Positions 1 to 9,975 of a stretch of DNA of 64,000 bases are shown piece after piece; position 1 is the first letter of the stretch; the number at the start of each line of letters is the position of its first letter. Source of the stretch: Bacteroidales bacterium M6 (GTDB taxonomy: Bacteria > Bacteroidota > Bacteroidia > Bacteroidales > Muribaculaceae). The stretch covers positions 1 to 64,000 of the forward strand of contig LUJQ01000066.1 of NCBI GenBank assembly GCA_001689485.1. Direction: 5' to 3'. Under the pieces are notes generated by a model. It did not search any database. It saw only the letters and a list, made by a program, of their open reading frames with translations, and was not told the DNA's origin. Both the position numbers and the translations under genes were made by a program.

Positions 1-3000
1 AAAAAGCTGTTTCTATTACTGACGGCAGTCCTGATGGCCGTGGTTTGCGCACTGGCACAGACCAAGGTGATCACCGGTACGGTCGTTTCAGCCGCTGATG
101 ACGAGCCATTGGCGGGCGCCACGGTGCATCCGGTAGGCGGTGGACAAGGCACCGCGACAGACATCGACGGTAACTTCTCACTCACCGTGCCCACCAAGGT
201 GAACGAACTCACAGTTTCCTATGTCGGCATGGTAAGCCGCAAGGTTCCTGTATCGTCATCCAAAATGCTCATCAAACTCGAAGATTCCGAAACCAGCCTC
301 GACGAAGTGATGGTCGTAGCTTACGGTACGGCTAAAAAATCGGCGTTTACCGGTTCGGCAACCGTTATCAGCAACGACGCTATCGAAAAGACACAGGTAA
401 CCAACGTGCTTGACGCTCTTTCTGGAAAGGTTGCCGGTCTGCAGCTTTCAAACGCATCAGGTGCCCCCGGCGGTTCATCCCCTACAATCCGAATCCGCGG
501 TTTCTCCTCGCTTAATGCAGGCAACTCACCCCTTGTAATTGTTGACGGAACCCCCTATACAGGCGACATCAACACCCTCAACACCAACGACATCGAGTCA
601 ATGACGGTTCTTAAGGACGCTGCATCCAACGCCCTTTATGGCGCCCGCGGTGCCAACGGTGTAATCCTTATCACCACCAAACGCGCCAAACTGGGTGAAG
701 CCAAAGTCACTGTCGATGCGAAATGGGGTTCAAACTCCCGTGCACAGCAGGACTACAATTACATCACCGACCCCGCGCAGTATTACGAAACATATTACAG
801 CTCCCTGTATAACTTCGCATCGGCTCCCATCGAGAATGGGACAGACGCTGATGGAAACCCCATCAATATCGGCGGTCTCGGCTATTCTCCAACACAGGCA
901 AACGCATGGGCCAACAGCAACATGATTAATTCAGACGCCTATGGTCTTGGCTACAACGTCTACACCGTTCCCAACGGGCAGATGCTTATCGGTAAAGACG
1001 GACGTCTCAACCCTTATGCCACATTAGGCCGCCTGGTTAACCACAAAGGTGCAAGCTACTACCTCTATCCCGACAACTGGATGGATGCGACCTATAAGAA
1101 CAGCATGCGCCAGGAATACAATGTCAGCATTGCCCAAGGTAATGAAAAGAACAATTTCTACGCATCGGTAGGATACTTGAAGAACGACGGTATCGTAATC
1201 GCCAAATCTGACTACGAACGCTTCAGCGCACGCTTGAGCGCCGATGTTCAGGCAAAACCCTGGTTAAAGGTTTCTGGAAACGTAAGCTACAGCCATTTTT
1301 CCACCAACTCCATGAGCAGCGAAGGTGAAAGCGGTTCATCGTCGAACATCTTCGCGGCTGCAACCACAATCGCCCCTATCTACCCGCTTTATATACGCGA
1401 CGGTGCAGGCAACATTATGGTTGACCAGTTCGGCAACACCCGCTATGACTATGGTTCCGGCGACAACGCCGGGCTGAACCGCCCCGTGCTGAATGACTCG
1501 AATGCCGTAAGCTCAGCCCTTCTTGACAAGGACTCAAGCGAAGGTAACACCTTCACCGGTACAGGTTCGGTTGAAATCCGCTTCCTCCGTGATTTCAAGT
1601 TCACCGCCAACAACAACATCAACTTAATGGAGGTTCGTGCAACATCGACCACCAACCCCTACTACGGACAATACGCCGCTTCAAACGGTATTGTATCGAA
1701 GCAGCATGCCCGTAACATCGACTATACCTTCCAGCAGTTGCTGACATGGACACGCACGTTCAACAATGTTCATAACGTGACCGCCCTCCTGGGTCATGAA
1801 TATTACAAAACTACGGAGTATGTTCTGTTTGCTTCGAAGAACAATATGTTCGACCCCAACAACGACGAACTTGCAACGGCTATCACCGAAGGCAACTCCA
1901 ACTCTTATCGCAGCGAGTATAACAACGAAGGCTGGCTTTTCCGCGGCCAGTATGACTACGACGGCAAATATTTCGGTTCGGTATCCTACCGCCGCGATGC
2001 ATCTTCCCGCTTCCATCCCGACCATCGTTGGGGTAACTTCTGGAGCCTTGGTGGAGCATGGATTATCTCAAAAGAAAAATTCATGGAGGATATTACATGG
2101 ATTGACATGTTGAAGGTAAAGGCTTCTTATGGTGAACAAGGTAACGACAACATCGGCAACTACCTCTACACCAACACCTACACGATTAAGAACTCAAACG
2201 GCAACCCGGCAGCGGTTCCCGCCTCGATGGGTAACGAGTATATCTCGTGGGAAAAGAACGGCAACTTCAACGCAGGTGTGGAATACTCTATGTTCAACGG
2301 CCGTTTCAGCGGTAACATCGAGGCATTTTACCGCAAGACCTCAGATATGCTCATGTTCTTCCCCCTCCCCCCCTCGTTCGGTTACAACGGTTACTACGAC
2401 AACATCGGTAACATGAGCAACGTCGGCTTGGAAATCGAGTTGAACGGCACCCCCGTCAGGACACGAGATTTCACCTGGAACGTCAACTTCAACCTCACAT
2501 GGTATAAGAACCGTATTTCCTACCTGCCCGAACAACGTAAAGGTATGACCGTTTACAAATCCACAGAAAACGGCCTCGGCGATTCTTACCAGGGTTATTC
2601 AAGCTCGAACTATTTCTATGGCGAAGGTCTTCCCATGTACACCTTCTTCACAAAGAAATATGCAGGCGTTGATCCCAAGACAGGAAAGTCACTGTATTAT
2701 CAAAGCGTGCTTGACGAAAAGGGTAACGAAACAGGCGAAATCCAGACAACCACGGATTATGCAAACGCCAGCTACTATATCGCAGGTTCGGCTCTTGCCC
2801 CTGTTTACGGTGGTTTCAGCACCCAGTTCCAATATCGCGATTTCGACCTTTCTGTAGCGTTCAACTACCAGCTTGGCGGCAAGGTTTACGACAGCGGTTA
2901 TGCATCGCTCATGGGCAACCCCACCGCAACTGGCGCCAAAGGCTCCAACATCCATGCCGACATGCTGAATGCATGGACCCCGGAGAACCCCAATACCGAC

Positions 3001-3291
3001 GTGCCCCGTCTCTACTTCGGCGACCAGTATGCCAATGCCAGCTCTGACCGTTTCATCACAGATGCCAGCTATCTGTCGATTGAAAATATCAACTTCGGAT
3101 ATACACTTCCCGCGAAAATCACCCGCAAGGCATTCATCGACAAGGTACGCGTTTATCTCGCATGCGATAATGTATGGGTATGGTCGAAACGCCAGGGTCT
3201 TGACCCGCGTCAATCGTTTACCGGTGGCAACAACAACACATATTATGCCCCCATACGAACCATCTCGGGTGGTCTTACAGTCACATTCTAA
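1..3291 (+). CDS. SusC/RagA-family TonB-dependent outer-membrane transporter (5' end cut by window)
   Basis: The frame is open from base 1 and begins inside a hydrophobic signal peptide that ends near an ALAQ cleavage site, so only a few N-terminal residues are missing. In order there follow a carboxypeptidase-D regulatory-like domain (about residues 20-105), a plug domain (about 110-225, ending in a GARGANGVILITT block typical of SusC proteins) and a long beta-barrel rich in Tyr, Asn and Gly, finishing in the aromatic GLTVTF C-terminus that outer-membrane proteins use for insertion. SusC proteins import oligosaccharides or peptides through the outer membrane with TonB energy. SusD follows after 17 bases, so the pair is an operon. 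The substrate cannot be read from sequence. Confidence 0.95.
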   Translation, partial: KKLFLLLTAVLMAVVCALAQTKVITGTVVSAADDEPLAGATVHPVGGGQGTATDIDGNFSLTVPTKVNELTVSYVGMVSRKVPVSSSKMLIKLEDSETSLDEVMVVAYGTAKKSAFTGSATVISNDAIEKTQVTNVLDALSGKVAGLQLSNASGAPGGSSPTIRIRGFSSLNAGNSPLVIVDGTPYTGDINTLNTNDIESMTVLKDAASNALYGARGANGVILITTKRAKLGEAKVTVDAKWGSNSRAQQDYNYITDPAQYYETYYSSLYNFASAPIENGTDADGNPINIGGLGYSPTQANAWANSNMINSDAYGLGYNVYTVPNGQMLIGKDGRLNPYATLGRLVNHKGASYYLYPDNWMDATYKNSMRQEYNVSIAQGNEKNNFYASVGYLKNDGIVIAKSDYERFSARLSADVQAKPWLKVSGNVSYSHFSTNSMSSEGESGSSSNIFAAATTIAPIYPLYIRDGAGNIMVDQFGNTRYDYGSGDNAGLNRPVLNDSNAVSSALLDKDSSEGNTFTGTGSVEIRFLRDFKFTANNNINLMEVRATSTTNPYYGQYAASNGIVSKQHARNIDYTFQQLLTWTRTFNNVHNVTALLGHEYYKTTEYVLFASKNNMFDPNNDELATAITEGNSNSYRSEYNNEGWLFRGQYDYDGKYFGSVSYRRDASSRFHPDHRWGNFWSLGGAWIISKEKFMEDITWIDMLKVKASYGEQGNDNIGNYLYTNTYTIKNSNGNPAAVPASMGNEYISWEKNGNFNAGVEYSMFNGRFSGNIEAFYRKTSDMLMFFPLPPSFGYNGYYDNIGNMSNVGLEIELNGTPVRTRDFTWNVNFNLTWYKNRISYLPEQRKGMTVYKSTENGLGDSYQGYSSSNYFYGEGLPMYTFFTKKYAGVDPKTGKSLYYQSVLDEKGNETGEIQTTTDYANASYYIAGSALAPVYGGFSTQFQYRDFDLSVAFNYQLGGKVYDSGYASLMGNPTATGAKGSNIHADMLNAWTPENPNTDVPRLYFGDQYANASSDRFITDASYLSIENINFGYTLPAKITRKAFIDKVRVYLACDNVWVWSKRQGLDPRQSFTGGNNNTYYAPIRTISGGLTVTF

Positions 3292-3308
3292 TCAAAGACT
3301 CAATAGAA

Positions 3309-4973
3309 ATGAACAAGAAATATAAAGCACTATATGTCGCAGCATTGGCCGTACCGATGCTGATGACGACCGGCTGTATCGAGGAGGTACTCCCCACCAA
3401 CGGCATCGTGCAGTCGCAGCTCGAAGGGTCGAGCAAAGCCACAGAAGCCCTTGTATGGGCTATGCCTGCACATTTCAACACAGTTGGAACAGTTGCCACA
3501 GATGCACACTTCGACTGGGGTGAAGGCTCGCTGCTTTGCATCCGCGACGCAATGACCGAGGACGTGGTCAGAACACAATCAGGCTACAACTGGTATTCCG
3601 CCTGGAGCACGGTTTCAGATCTTGGCGAACAAATGATTTACGGCCAGTTCATCTGGAACTACTATTGGGCGCAGATTGTAACGGCCAACAAGGTTATCGA
3701 GGCAATCGATCCGGCTACCACCAATACCGACCAGCTCGCCCAGCTCGGCGCCGGCCTCTGCTTCCGCGCCTATTCCTACCTCGACATGGCACGTTGGTAT
3801 GAGTTCCTCCCCAACAACTATGTATCGGCGGTGAATAACTATAACAACGACGTAACGGGTTATACCGTACCCATCCTGACCGAGAAAACCACCGAGGCAG
3901 AAGCCCGCAACAACCCGCGTGCCACTCATGACAAGATGGTTGAATTTATCCGCACAGACCTTGAAAACGCGGTGAAAGCCTTCAAATCAGGTAGTGCACG
4001 CACATCCAAATCAATTCCCGACCTTTACGTGGCCTACGGCCTTTTGGCCCGCCTGTATCTGTGGGATGCAACCTATCATGAGGAAGGTCTGCCCCATGCA
4101 GGTTCGGGCACTGCAGCCGAACTTTATGCCAAAGCAGCCGACTACGCACGCCTTGCAATCGGCAACAGCACCCCCATGACCCAGGAAGAATGGCTCAGCA
4201 CCACCTCAGGGTTTAACACCATGGCTCCGTCATCCTGGATGTGGGGTATCCAAAACATGGCCGAAGACCGCACCGTAACCTCCGGTATTTTGAACTGGAC
4301 TTCGTGGCAGTCAAATGAAACCACATTCGGCTATGCCCAGGCCGGTGCATATCTGAGCATCTACTCTTACACCTACCGCCGCATCAACGACCGCGACTTC
4401 CGCAAACTCGCCTTCATGGCTCCGCAAGGGTCAGTCCTTGCAGGCCGTGAACCGGTAATCGACAAAGAATTTGCCGCAGACAAACTCGGCGAATATTTCT
4501 CGCTCAAGTTCCGCCCGGTGGACGGCAATATGGGAGAATCGAAAGTTGCCGCATGTTCTGCCGTACCCTTGATGCGTGTAGAGGAAATGTACTTTATCGA
4601 AGCCGAAGCCAGAGCCCACATAAACCCGGCTGAAGGCAAACAGAAGCTCGAGGATTTCATGAAAACCTATCGTTACGCAACCTACAAAACCGAGGCAACT
4701 TCTGTTGAAGACGTAGTAGAGGAAATCATCTTCCAAAAGCGTATCGAACTATGGGGCGAAGGCCGCACATTCTATGACATCAAACGCCTCAACTACTCTG
4801 TTGACCGCGCAAAAGCCGGTTCCAATTTCACAAAGGGTGCCGATATGTATGTCACAAACGGCCGTCCCGCATGGATGAACTGCGTGATTGTACGCACAGA
4901 AGGTAACAACAACGAAGCAGTTCTGAAATGGAACAACCCGGATCCTTCCGGGGCTCTTAAACCCGTCAGCTAA
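3309..4973 (+). CDS. SusD/RagB-family nutrient-binding outer-membrane lipoprotein
   Basis: This 554-residue protein starts with a lipoprotein signal peptide and lipobox MTTGC (Cys23). It has the all-helical TPR-like layout of SusD, with the family signatures FRAYSYLDMARWYEFLP near residue 160 and, toward the C-terminus, RVEEMYFIEAEA and an ELWGEGRTFYDIKR block. SusD proteins sit as a lid on the SusC barrel and capture the ligand. It lies directly between SusC and a third lipoprotein, with spacing under 25 bases on each side, so all three should be cotranscribed. Confidence 0.94.
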   Translation: MNKKYKALYVAALAVPMLMTTGCIEEVLPTNGIVQSQLEGSSKATEALVWAMPAHFNTVGTVATDAHFDWGEGSLLCIRDAMTEDVVRTQSGYNWYSAWSTVSDLGEQMIYGQFIWNYYWAQIVTANKVIEAIDPATTNTDQLAQLGAGLCFRAYSYLDMARWYEFLPNNYVSAVNNYNNDVTGYTVPILTEKTTEAEARNNPRATHDKMVEFIRTDLENAVKAFKSGSARTSKSIPDLYVAYGLLARLYLWDATYHEEGLPHAGSGTAAELYAKAADYARLAIGNSTPMTQEEWLSTTSGFNTMAPSSWMWGIQNMAEDRTVTSGILNWTSWQSNETTFGYAQAGAYLSIYSYTYRRINDRDFRKLAFMAPQGSVLAGREPVIDKEFAADKLGEYFSLKFRPVDGNMGESKVAACSAVPLMRVEEMYFIEAEARAHINPAEGKQKLEDFMKTYRYATYKTEATSVEDVVEEIIFQKRIELWGEGRTFYDIKRLNYSVDRAKAGSNFTKGADMYVTNGRPAWMNCVIVRTEGNNNEAVLKWNNPDPSGALKPVS

Positions 4974-4996
4974 TCAGTTCTAAAACAACAAGACGT

Positions 4997-7078
4997 ATGA
5001 AACTTAACAAAATAACATCAATGCTTTTCGGCGGTGCCCTGCTCTTTGGAGCAGCGGCATGCACCGACGAGGTTGAATATACACCCACTGAACCGATTGC
5101 CGTAGAAGGTGTCTATTTCTCTGAAACGGAATCGAATGTTGTCGACATTCATGACAACGCCAATAAGGTTGCAATCAACCTCTACCGTGTAAATGCCGAC
5201 AAGGCCATCACCGTCGACCTTTCAGGCGAGGTTCTTGGTGCCAACGGCACACCTGTTCCCCAGATTTTCGATGTCCCTACACAGGTATCCTTCCCTGCAG
5301 GTGAAACCGTTGTCCCCATCGAAATCGGTGTGGTGTTCGGCGACGTGACCCCCGAAGAGGAGTACACCCTCAACCTCAAGATTCTTGGCGACCAGGTAAA
5401 CCCCTACGGTTTGGCCGAGCGTAAGTTCATAATCACCTATGCCCCCTGGAGCGAATGGAAACTTTATAACGACGGGAAAGACGGCTATGGGACAATGACC
5501 TTCGCCCTGCTCCTAAACGGTGTAGGAGAACTGCCCATTTACGAACGTAAATCAGAGGTGAACGAGAACAAGATGCAATATCTCGTCCCCGACCCAATGA
5601 CGTTGGACCTAAACGACCCTGATTTTGACCCGACTTCCGATGTTGCATATGCCTACATCATTTCAATGGACAAAACAGATCTAATCAAAGTTGACGGTAC
5701 CACCTGCTACAGAGTTTCCACCAACATCATCAATACACAAGAAAAGGTAAACGGCGAAGTCTTAATGCTTGCATCAGCCAATACATTCTATATTGATGTA
5801 TTGGGTGGCAATCCCGCCAATGCAGACGCGTTCATCGAAGGGAACAGTTTCGGACAAAGCTACTATAATCCTGAAAAAGGATTGTTCACCCTAGGCATGG
5901 TGATGTACACCAATGAAGCAGTGGCAGCAGGCGGTTATAAGGGTAAAGCCAATGAATACCTGCAACTGCCAGGATATAAGGACTACTGGATGGAATTCGA
6001 GTATCTTGGCAACTTCGTTGACGGATCCGGAACAGAAAAAGCCATTGTTCAAGCAACCCGTTCGACCGACCTTGCCTCCTATGCCTACGTCTGCAAGAAG
6101 GGAACTTTGACCCAGGCTGAAATTGACCAAATTGCCGACGGCATCAAGGCTGATACCGAATCGGAACTCTTCTTCGACGAATCGGCAAACCTGCAATTCG
6201 AGCTTAAAGAGGACTCGAAATACACTATTGTTGCCGTATGCTATAATGAAGGCGGCGAAGCAGTGTACACAACCGCCTATACCTTCGACTATAAGACTGT
6301 GATGAAGGAAAGCACATGGGAATCAATCGGCTGGTGCCAATACACGGAAGGATTCTTCACCAACATTTGGTATAACCCCGCAATCAGCGGTCAAACCTGG
6401 GATGTAGAAATCGAAGAGCATAAGGAACAACCCGGCTACTACCGCCTGGTAAATCCCTATGTAGAATGGCCCACCAACCTGCAAGCAAACGGTTTGCTTG
6501 CTGTTTCCGGCATGTATTATCTCTATGTCAATGCAAGCGATCCCGACGGAGTCTATGTTGAACAGAGCATGAGCGGTATCAACCTCGCCCCTGTCTTAGG
6601 AGAAAATGTAGGCATGAGCATCCTAAGCTCACTCGCATATTACCATATGCAGAACGGCAAAACACTCGAGCAAGTGAAATCAGAGGGTTACTGCGGCACA
6701 TTAAGCAACGGTGTTATCACCTTCCCGGCCGGTGTGCTTCTGTATAGCGAGGAGGCGTATCCGAATCCTGGGAATGCCAATCTTGACCCGAACAATCCAG
6801 CCTTCGAGGACATGAAGAATCCCAATTGGGACGGAAAGAACTTCAACCCGTTCTGGGGAACAGGCAGATTCAAAATCGACCTCCGTACACTCGATGCAGC
6901 AGCCCCACGCCAGGCAAGGAGCATAGCAAACGCAGCAAAAGTGGCAGTAACACAGACAGCTGCAAACGCAAAGCGCATCTGCATCGAAGGGAAACAGACC
7001 AACGGTTACCGCGCGACAAAAATGTCGGAAACAGACCGCGACTCTTTCAACAATACCGTAAAGACCATAATCAGGTAA
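4997..7078 (+). CDS. surface lipoprotein of the SusC/D locus, Calx-beta-like N-terminus
   Basis: This 693-residue protein has a lipoprotein signal peptide (GAAAC, Cys22). Residues about 30-150 resemble a Calx-beta or Ig-like strand-rich module (VEGVYFSETESN, then an FPAGETVVPIEIGV segment). The rest is not recognised, but is rich in Tyr, Trp, Asn and Asp, as is common in glycan- or protein-binding surface lipoproteins. Its position as third gene after SusC/SusD matches SusE/F-type accessory binding proteins. That role is inferred from position, not from homology I can name. It is followed by a strong terminator, which closes the operon. Confidence 0.75.
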   Translation: MKLNKITSMLFGGALLFGAAACTDEVEYTPTEPIAVEGVYFSETESNVVDIHDNANKVAINLYRVNADKAITVDLSGEVLGANGTPVPQIFDVPTQVSFPAGETVVPIEIGVVFGDVTPEEEYTLNLKILGDQVNPYGLAERKFIITYAPWSEWKLYNDGKDGYGTMTFALLLNGVGELPIYERKSEVNENKMQYLVPDPMTLDLNDPDFDPTSDVAYAYIISMDKTDLIKVDGTTCYRVSTNIINTQEKVNGEVLMLASANTFYIDVLGGNPANADAFIEGNSFGQSYYNPEKGLFTLGMVMYTNEAVAAGGYKGKANEYLQLPGYKDYWMEFEYLGNFVDGSGTEKAIVQATRSTDLASYAYVCKKGTLTQAEIDQIADGIKADTESELFFDESANLQFELKEDSKYTIVAVCYNEGGEAVYTTAYTFDYKTVMKESTWESIGWCQYTEGFFTNIWYNPAISGQTWDVEIEEHKEQPGYYRLVNPYVEWPTNLQANGLLAVSGMYYLYVNASDPDGVYVEQSMSGINLAPVLGENVGMSILSSLAYYHMQNGKTLEQVKSEGYCGTLSNGVITFPAGVLLYSEEAYPNPGNANLDPNNPAFEDMKNPNWDGKNFNPFWGTGRFKIDLRTLDAAAPRQARSIANAAKVAVTQTAANAKRICIEGKQTNGYRATKMSETDRDSFNNTVKTIIR

Positions 7079-7103
7079 ACAGCTCCATTTAAACATAATC
7101 ATA

Positions 7104-7138
7104 GCGGGCGGTGCCAGTAAGCACCGCCCGCTTTCTTT
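7104..7138 (+). terminator. rho-independent terminator of the SusC/D operon
   Basis: A perfect 11-base stem (GCGGGCGGTGC with its complement) and a 6-base loop is followed by a T-rich run (CTTTCTTTG). It lies 26 bases after the lipoprotein stop codon. Confidence 0.9.
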
Positions 7139-7288
7139 GTCCTCATACAACCATATGTCGAACAAAATCCAAGCGATTAAAATCAGGCCAATTACACCTC
7201 GGCAAAACAACAATGCAGCAATGCAGAACCCTCTTTGAGAAGCATAGATGCAAAAAACATCGAATTATAGAAATTTAATTGGATCCCA

Positions 7289-7320
7289 TTCGGAAATCAC
7301 ACATTGATTTTGTAACTTTG
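7289..7320 (+). promoter_or_regulatory. Bacteroidetes-type promoter for the S8 protease gene
   Basis: A TAACTTTG element at 7313-7320 matches the Bacteroidetes -7 consensus TAnnTTTG. The -33 element, 20 bases upstream, is the weak match TTCG. The protease ATG is 78 bases downstream. The rest of the 320-base gap 7079-7397 holds only the upstream terminator and A/T-rich DNA. Confidence 0.6.
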
Positions 7321-7397
7321 GTCGATAATGCATCCGTATATAAGCAGGATGCAAGAACCATGCATCAGAAACCATAAAACATAAGGAATCAATCATT

Positions 7398-9683
7398 ATG
7401 AAGCGAATCTACGCAATGACCCTTGCTTTTGCAGGAGCCGCCATGACAATGACTGCGCAAAGCAAGTTTGACCTCCCTGCCGGGTTACTCGTAAACCAGG
7501 CCGAGAGTAACAGGCAAGCCAAAGCCCAAAGCCGGGCAGGCACACCTGCAGTAACCTTAGCACCTGACCTTGACCCGTCGGAACCTCGCCTTGTAATCGT
7601 TACCCTTAACGACACAATGAATGCAGCCGACCTTTCAGCACTCGGTTACGATGTTGAAAACACCGATTCCAAACTGGTGTTTGCCCGTCTGACACCTGCC
7701 CAGATGCAGGAACTGGCCAAACTCGAAGGGGTAAAGCAAATCTCACTTGGCTACGGCGCAGAACTCAAATTAAACACCGCACGTGCAGTCACCGGGGTCG
7801 ATGCGATTCATTCGGGGAGCGATGACGGCCTTCAAGGTCACTCCTACACCGGCAAAGGTGTCATAACAGGGTTGATGGACTTGGGTATGGACATAAACCA
7901 TATCAATTTCCTTACCTCCGACAACAAACCACGCACTAAACGCCTATGGACCATACAAGGCTCAAGCGGCGTAGTGACCACATACGACACAGAATCACAA
8001 ATACAGAAATATACAACTGACGACGAAGGCCAGACCCACGCCACCCACGTGCTCGGCATCATGTCGGGAAGTTTCAACGGTAAGCCTGCCGACCGCAACA
8101 GCGGAAGGATTTCATATATCAATGAAGACGGTGGCTTGATTTCCACATTCAATACCCGCATGCCCTATTACGGCGTAGCCAAGGATGCCGAACCTGCCGT
8201 ATGTATCGGGACTCTTGACGGCAACAATGTAGAACTGGCAGTTGAAAAAGTAAGGGCCTATGCCAAAGAGCAGGGCAAACCTGCTGTTATGAACCTTTCG
8301 CTTGGCCATAACCGAGGCCCGCACGACGGAACCGATGCAGAAAGCCGCAAGCTGGCAGAATACGGTAAAGACATCCTGATCTGCATGTCGGCCGGCAATG
8401 AGGGAAGCAACAACATATCCCTCCGCAAAAAATTCACGGCATCCGACAAATCGGTGAAATCAACAGTGTCGACCTCAGCATCGGCGGTTGGTTACATAGA
8501 CATATGGGGTGACAACGCATCCATTCTCTCAATCACATTCGTAGCCGTTGAAAAAAACACCGGAAATATCAAATACCAATACAAGCTCGACCGCAACACC
8601 AAAGGCGCCTCGGTATATATCACAGGCGACGCATATAATGCCGCCGGATATATACACGACCCCGCGTTTAACGATGCTTTCGGGCAAAGAGGAGCCCTTA
8701 TAATGACCACGAATATCAACACCGAAAACAACCGTTATAACTTCTATGCACAGTTTGACCTTAACGGCTCGACAAACAGCAAGATTGTACCCGGCTTCAT
8801 CATCGAAGGTAACGCAGGCGACGGGGTTTCGGCCTTTGTCAACAGCGCCGGAGGGAGCAATGTACAATTCTTCTCAAACAATATCCCGGGATATGTTAAC
8901 GGCTCTACCGATAACACTATCAACGGTATGGCGTGCGGTGATAACGTACTTGTGGTAGGTTCTTACAACAATGTAAAAGATGTTGCGACCCTAGGTGGTG
9001 GTTTCAGATATAATTTCGAGAAGGGGGATATCAGCCCGTTCTCATCGGTAGGCACCACCTTCCAGGGACGCCAGCTTCCCGACGTAACCGGCCCGGGTAT
9101 GGGAATGATTGCATCATATAACAAATATTATGTAAGCAAGACGGCAGATGAATCCTCTATGTCGGCATGGATTAACAGCCCTGTCACAAAGAACGCAAAA
9201 GATTACTGGGGCGAGATGAGCGGCACTTCTATGTCAAGCCCGTTTGTTGCCGGTGTGCTTGCATTGTGGCTTGAAGCAGACCCGACCCTGACCATCGACC
9301 GTGTAAAGGAAATCATCAAGAAAACGGCAGTCAATGACGAGTTCACCGCCAAAAACAAAGAGCGCTGGGGTATGGGTAAAATCAACGCCCTCGCAGGGTT
9401 GAAAGAGATTCTCGGCACCGGCTCCCTCAACACAGTGCAGGCTGACGATGCGGCCGACAAAATGATTGTGGAAGCACTCGGAGGCAAGCGCTACAGCGTG
9501 TTTGTAGGCGGCACTGACGGGTTCACCGCCAACCTCTACAACATGCAGGGGGCTTTGACCGCTACCGTCACCACCAGCGGCGACACCGCCGAGGTTGATG
9601 CGTCGCAGCTGTCAGAAGGCATCTACGTGCTCGAAGTGCAGGGCAAGAACCTCCGCACCTCGCGCAAGTTCATGGTGAAATAA
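7398..9683 (+). CDS. secreted subtilisin-like serine protease (S8) with T9SS-type C-terminal domain
   Basis: This 761-residue protein has a signal peptide ending near TMTAQ, then an inhibitor-like propeptide region (about 60-135). The S8 catalytic domain carries the full triad: Asp161 in GLMDLGMD, His214 in the HATH motif that replaces HGTH, and Ser611 in GTSMSSPFVAG. The catalytic domain is long because of an insertion of about 200 residues between the oxyanion Asn region (SAGNEGS) and the Ser motif. The last 80 residues (LYNMQGAL, then SEGIYVLEV and a basic end) match the type A sorting domain used by type IX secretion. It is expected to be secreted or surface-attached and to degrade peptides or proteins. 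It is transcribed separately from the SusC/D operon. Confidence 0.9.
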   Translation: MKRIYAMTLAFAGAAMTMTAQSKFDLPAGLLVNQAESNRQAKAQSRAGTPAVTLAPDLDPSEPRLVIVTLNDTMNAADLSALGYDVENTDSKLVFARLTPAQMQELAKLEGVKQISLGYGAELKLNTARAVTGVDAIHSGSDDGLQGHSYTGKGVITGLMDLGMDINHINFLTSDNKPRTKRLWTIQGSSGVVTTYDTESQIQKYTTDDEGQTHATHVLGIMSGSFNGKPADRNSGRISYINEDGGLISTFNTRMPYYGVAKDAEPAVCIGTLDGNNVELAVEKVRAYAKEQGKPAVMNLSLGHNRGPHDGTDAESRKLAEYGKDILICMSAGNEGSNNISLRKKFTASDKSVKSTVSTSASAVGYIDIWGDNASILSITFVAVEKNTGNIKYQYKLDRNTKGASVYITGDAYNAAGYIHDPAFNDAFGQRGALIMTTNINTENNRYNFYAQFDLNGSTNSKIVPGFIIEGNAGDGVSAFVNSAGGSNVQFFSNNIPGYVNGSTDNTINGMACGDNVLVVGSYNNVKDVATLGGGFRYNFEKGDISPFSSVGTTFQGRQLPDVTGPGMGMIASYNKYYVSKTADESSMSAWINSPVTKNAKDYWGEMSGTSMSSPFVAGVLALWLEADPTLTIDRVKEIIKKTAVNDEFTAKNKERWGMGKINALAGLKEILGTGSLNTVQADDAADKMIVEALGGKRYSVFVGGTDGFTANLYNMQGALTATVTTSGDTAEVDASQLSEGIYVLEVQGKNLRTSRKFMVK

Positions 9684-9764
9684 CCTAAAATCCCGAGCAT
9701 CGAACTCATGCCTTAGGATTGCACATACAGGCACATGCATGCAGAAGCATGCTGTAAAACATAA

Positions 9765-9797
9765 TAAAAAAAGCCCGCATCCGGCGGGCTTTTTTTA
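9765..9797 (+). terminator. rho-independent terminator after the S8 protease
   Basis: AAGCCCGC and GCGGGCTT form a stem with a short loop, flanked by A7 on the left and T7 on the right, so it can act in both directions. It lies about 85 bases after the protease stop codon. The rest of the 292-base gap to the alanine dehydrogenase holds a lone TAGCTTTG -7-like element at 9809-9816 with no good upstream box. Confidence 0.9.
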
Positions 9798-9975
9798 TTA
9801 ATTTTCAGTAGCTTTGCGTCAAAGCGCCTGAATAGGGCGGAGTTCCATCGAAAGCAATACCGGTCAATCCATAACAGAGAACGGGACCGAGGTATGAACC
9901 GCAGGAGTGCGGGAGCGAGGAATCACCGCCTGTATGCCGGCGCAGCACAACAACTTCTTAAAATCTGATATTACC

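Noticed and set aside
9907..9975. N-terminal extension of alanine dehydrogenase by 23 residues
   Set aside because: The family starts at MIIGVPKE and the extra residues have no counterpart.
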